The translations under genes and the position numbers were made by a program. This document shows positions 14,422-15,108 of a stretch of DNA of 15,108 nucleotides, in pieces; the first letter of the stretch is position 1, and the number at the start of each line of letters is the position of its first letter. The stretch comes from Opitutia bacterium (GTDB lineage: Bacteria; Verrucomicrobiota; Verrucomicrobiia; Opitutales; JANYEO01): contig JANYEO010000137.1 in NCBI GenBank assembly GCA_025363025.1, positions 1-15,108 of the forward strand. Direction: 5' to 3'. The notes beneath the pieces were generated by a model. That model was not told the DNA's origin. It did no database searches and worked only from the letters and a program-made list of their open reading frames with translations.

Positions 14422-14949
14422 TCAAAATAAAAAACCAAACTGCCGAGCCTCCACCGTACAAGAACCCATCGGGTACGGATACAATCGCTTCTTTTGTAAT
14501 AGTTTCGGGACTGGCTTTCCGCCTAAAAGGGCTTGCTCATTGAGCGGATCCAATAATATCGGGGTAGCCCCCGCCGCTTCATTCACGCGGTCTTCCTCTA
14601 AAAAAGCAAAAGCTGCGTCAATATATAATTGCTCGCCGGAGTTAAATGCGCGCCATACATTCTCCTCCTCCAATGCCGCTTGAAGCTTGTCATCGAATAA
14701 ATTTTGAAGCCCCTGCTTCAACTCTTCATGGTCCTGTCGAATAACACCCGTATCCAAGTGTTCCAATAACACGGTTAAAGCATTATAAATGCGCGCCAAA
14801 GTCTGCACCCCATACATCCATGCGTCCATCTCAACGGCCTGGCCTCCCTCAACGGTCATTAAACAGTCGCTGATCTCTTCGAGCCCTCTAAGCTGATCAA
14901 TATAAGGAGCCCCAACGTCACCTCCCCATTCATATAACCCATCCTGCAC
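14422..14949 (-). CDS. Hypothetical protein, unrecognised
   Basis: An open frame of 175 residues from a GTG at 14949; I recognise no family. The N-terminal 30 residues are acidic (YEWGGDVGAPYIDQL), the middle (about 45-120) is strongly helical with alternating leucine and charged residues (ALTVLLEHLDTGV, EELKQGLQNLFDDKLQAALEEENVW), and the C-terminus is basic with a KKRLYPYP segment and a Cys at 164. No signal peptide or membrane helix is seen. No in-frame ATG occurs until 14859, and the frame is open upstream only to a TAA at about 14987, so the start is uncertain: GTG, a shorter ATG form, or a rare start. It begins about 29 bp after the stop of the partial gene to its right and may share its transcript. 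Confidence 0.55.
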   Translation of the reverse strand: MQDGLYEWGGDVGAPYIDQLRGLEEISDCLMTVEGGQAVEMDAWMYGVQTLARIYNALTVLLEHLDTGVIRQDHEELKQGLQNLFDDKLQAALEEENVWRAFNSGEQLYIDAAFAFLEEDRVNEAAGATPILLDPLNEQALLGGKPVPKLLQKKRLYPYPMGSCTVEARQFGFLF

Positions 14950-14978
14950 ATACTCAATCGTGGTAACAATGGCTAGTA

Positions 14979-15108
14979 TCAGCGATTAGGAGAAACCCGC
15001 GCGGTTTCTGCAATCACGCAGGCGACCGCCTTCGAACGCAGCAGGGTTTCCATCGCCCCTAAGGTTTCGTCATCTGACACGCAACGGAGCTGGATCAGTC
15101 GGGATGGA
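14979..15108 (-). CDS. C-terminal end of an unidentified protein (cut by window edge)
   Basis: The last 42 codons of a leftward gene whose stop is the TGA at 14979-14981. The residues include LIQLRCVSDDETLGAMETLLRSK and then AVACVIAET, an amphipathic helix followed by a hydrophobic strand. This pattern is reminiscent of the C-terminal half of RecA-like ImuA proteins (a L-x-R-x-x ... AL-x-A-E-x-L-L-R-x-x-x ... V-I-x-E pattern), but 42 residues are too few to assign it. It is too regular to be a random open frame, and its composition matches the surrounding genes. Tandem with the next gene leftward. Confidence 0.45.
   Translation of the reverse strand, partial: PSRLIQLRCVSDDETLGAMETLLRSKAVACVIAETARVSPNR

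Noticed and set aside
14979..15108. Firm call of imuA and a DNA-damage mutagenesis cassette
   Set aside because: Only 42 residues are visible, and no dnaE2 or imuB is present; the resemblance is a pattern of spacing rather than diagnostic residues.
1..15108. CRISPR array, insertion sequence, prophage, tRNA or rRNA gene
   Set aside because: No regularly spaced direct repeats, transposase or phage motifs, cloverleaf arms or conserved rRNA stretches were seen on reading both strands.

Overview
This window looks like ordinary chromosome from a Gram-negative heterotroph. The best guess is the PVC superphylum, probably Verrucomicrobiota of the Opitutae type. The reasons are a single fused SecDF, a peptide deformylase with the long insert I associate with that group, a type-B SdhCAB succinate dehydrogenase, and a LacI-type regulator with no sugar genes beside it. 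This placement is by recognition only and is moderate in confidence. Base composition is mixed: hand counts of single lines give about 55-65% GC in rsmG and sdhA and about 28-45% in one secreted-protein gene.

The left block (1-5002) runs leftward: yajC, secDF, recJ, then a GNAT acetyltransferase cut by the window edge. YajC and SecDF are the accessory part of the Sec translocase. recJ overlaps the end of secDF and is probably translationally coupled to it. From 5198 the genes run rightward: def and rsmG (formyl removal from new proteins, and 16S rRNA methylation) as a tight pair, then an AT-rich gene for a secreted protein with TraB/TIKI/ChaN-like motifs, then tatC (twin-arginine export), then a lone LacI-family regulator.

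An intergenic stretch of about 310 bp (9739-10048) carries four successive inverted repeats and a good promoter that ends almost on the start codon of the next gene. That gene encodes a small, secreted, helical protein of unknown function. It converges with a leftward sdhCAB operon (14227 to 10678), which encodes succinate dehydrogenase/fumarate reductase: a di-haem cytochrome b, a flavoprotein and an iron-sulfur protein. At the right edge are an unrecognised leftward gene and the last 42 codons of another.

No tRNA, rRNA, CRISPR, insertion sequence or phage gene was seen. I found no convincing new multi-gene system. The observations most worth a second look are the hairpin cluster at 9781-9921, the apparent absence of Shine-Dalgarno sequences before every gene together with a possibly leaderless promoter, the compositionally odd secreted TraB-like protein, and the nine-cytosine tract at the start of tatC.
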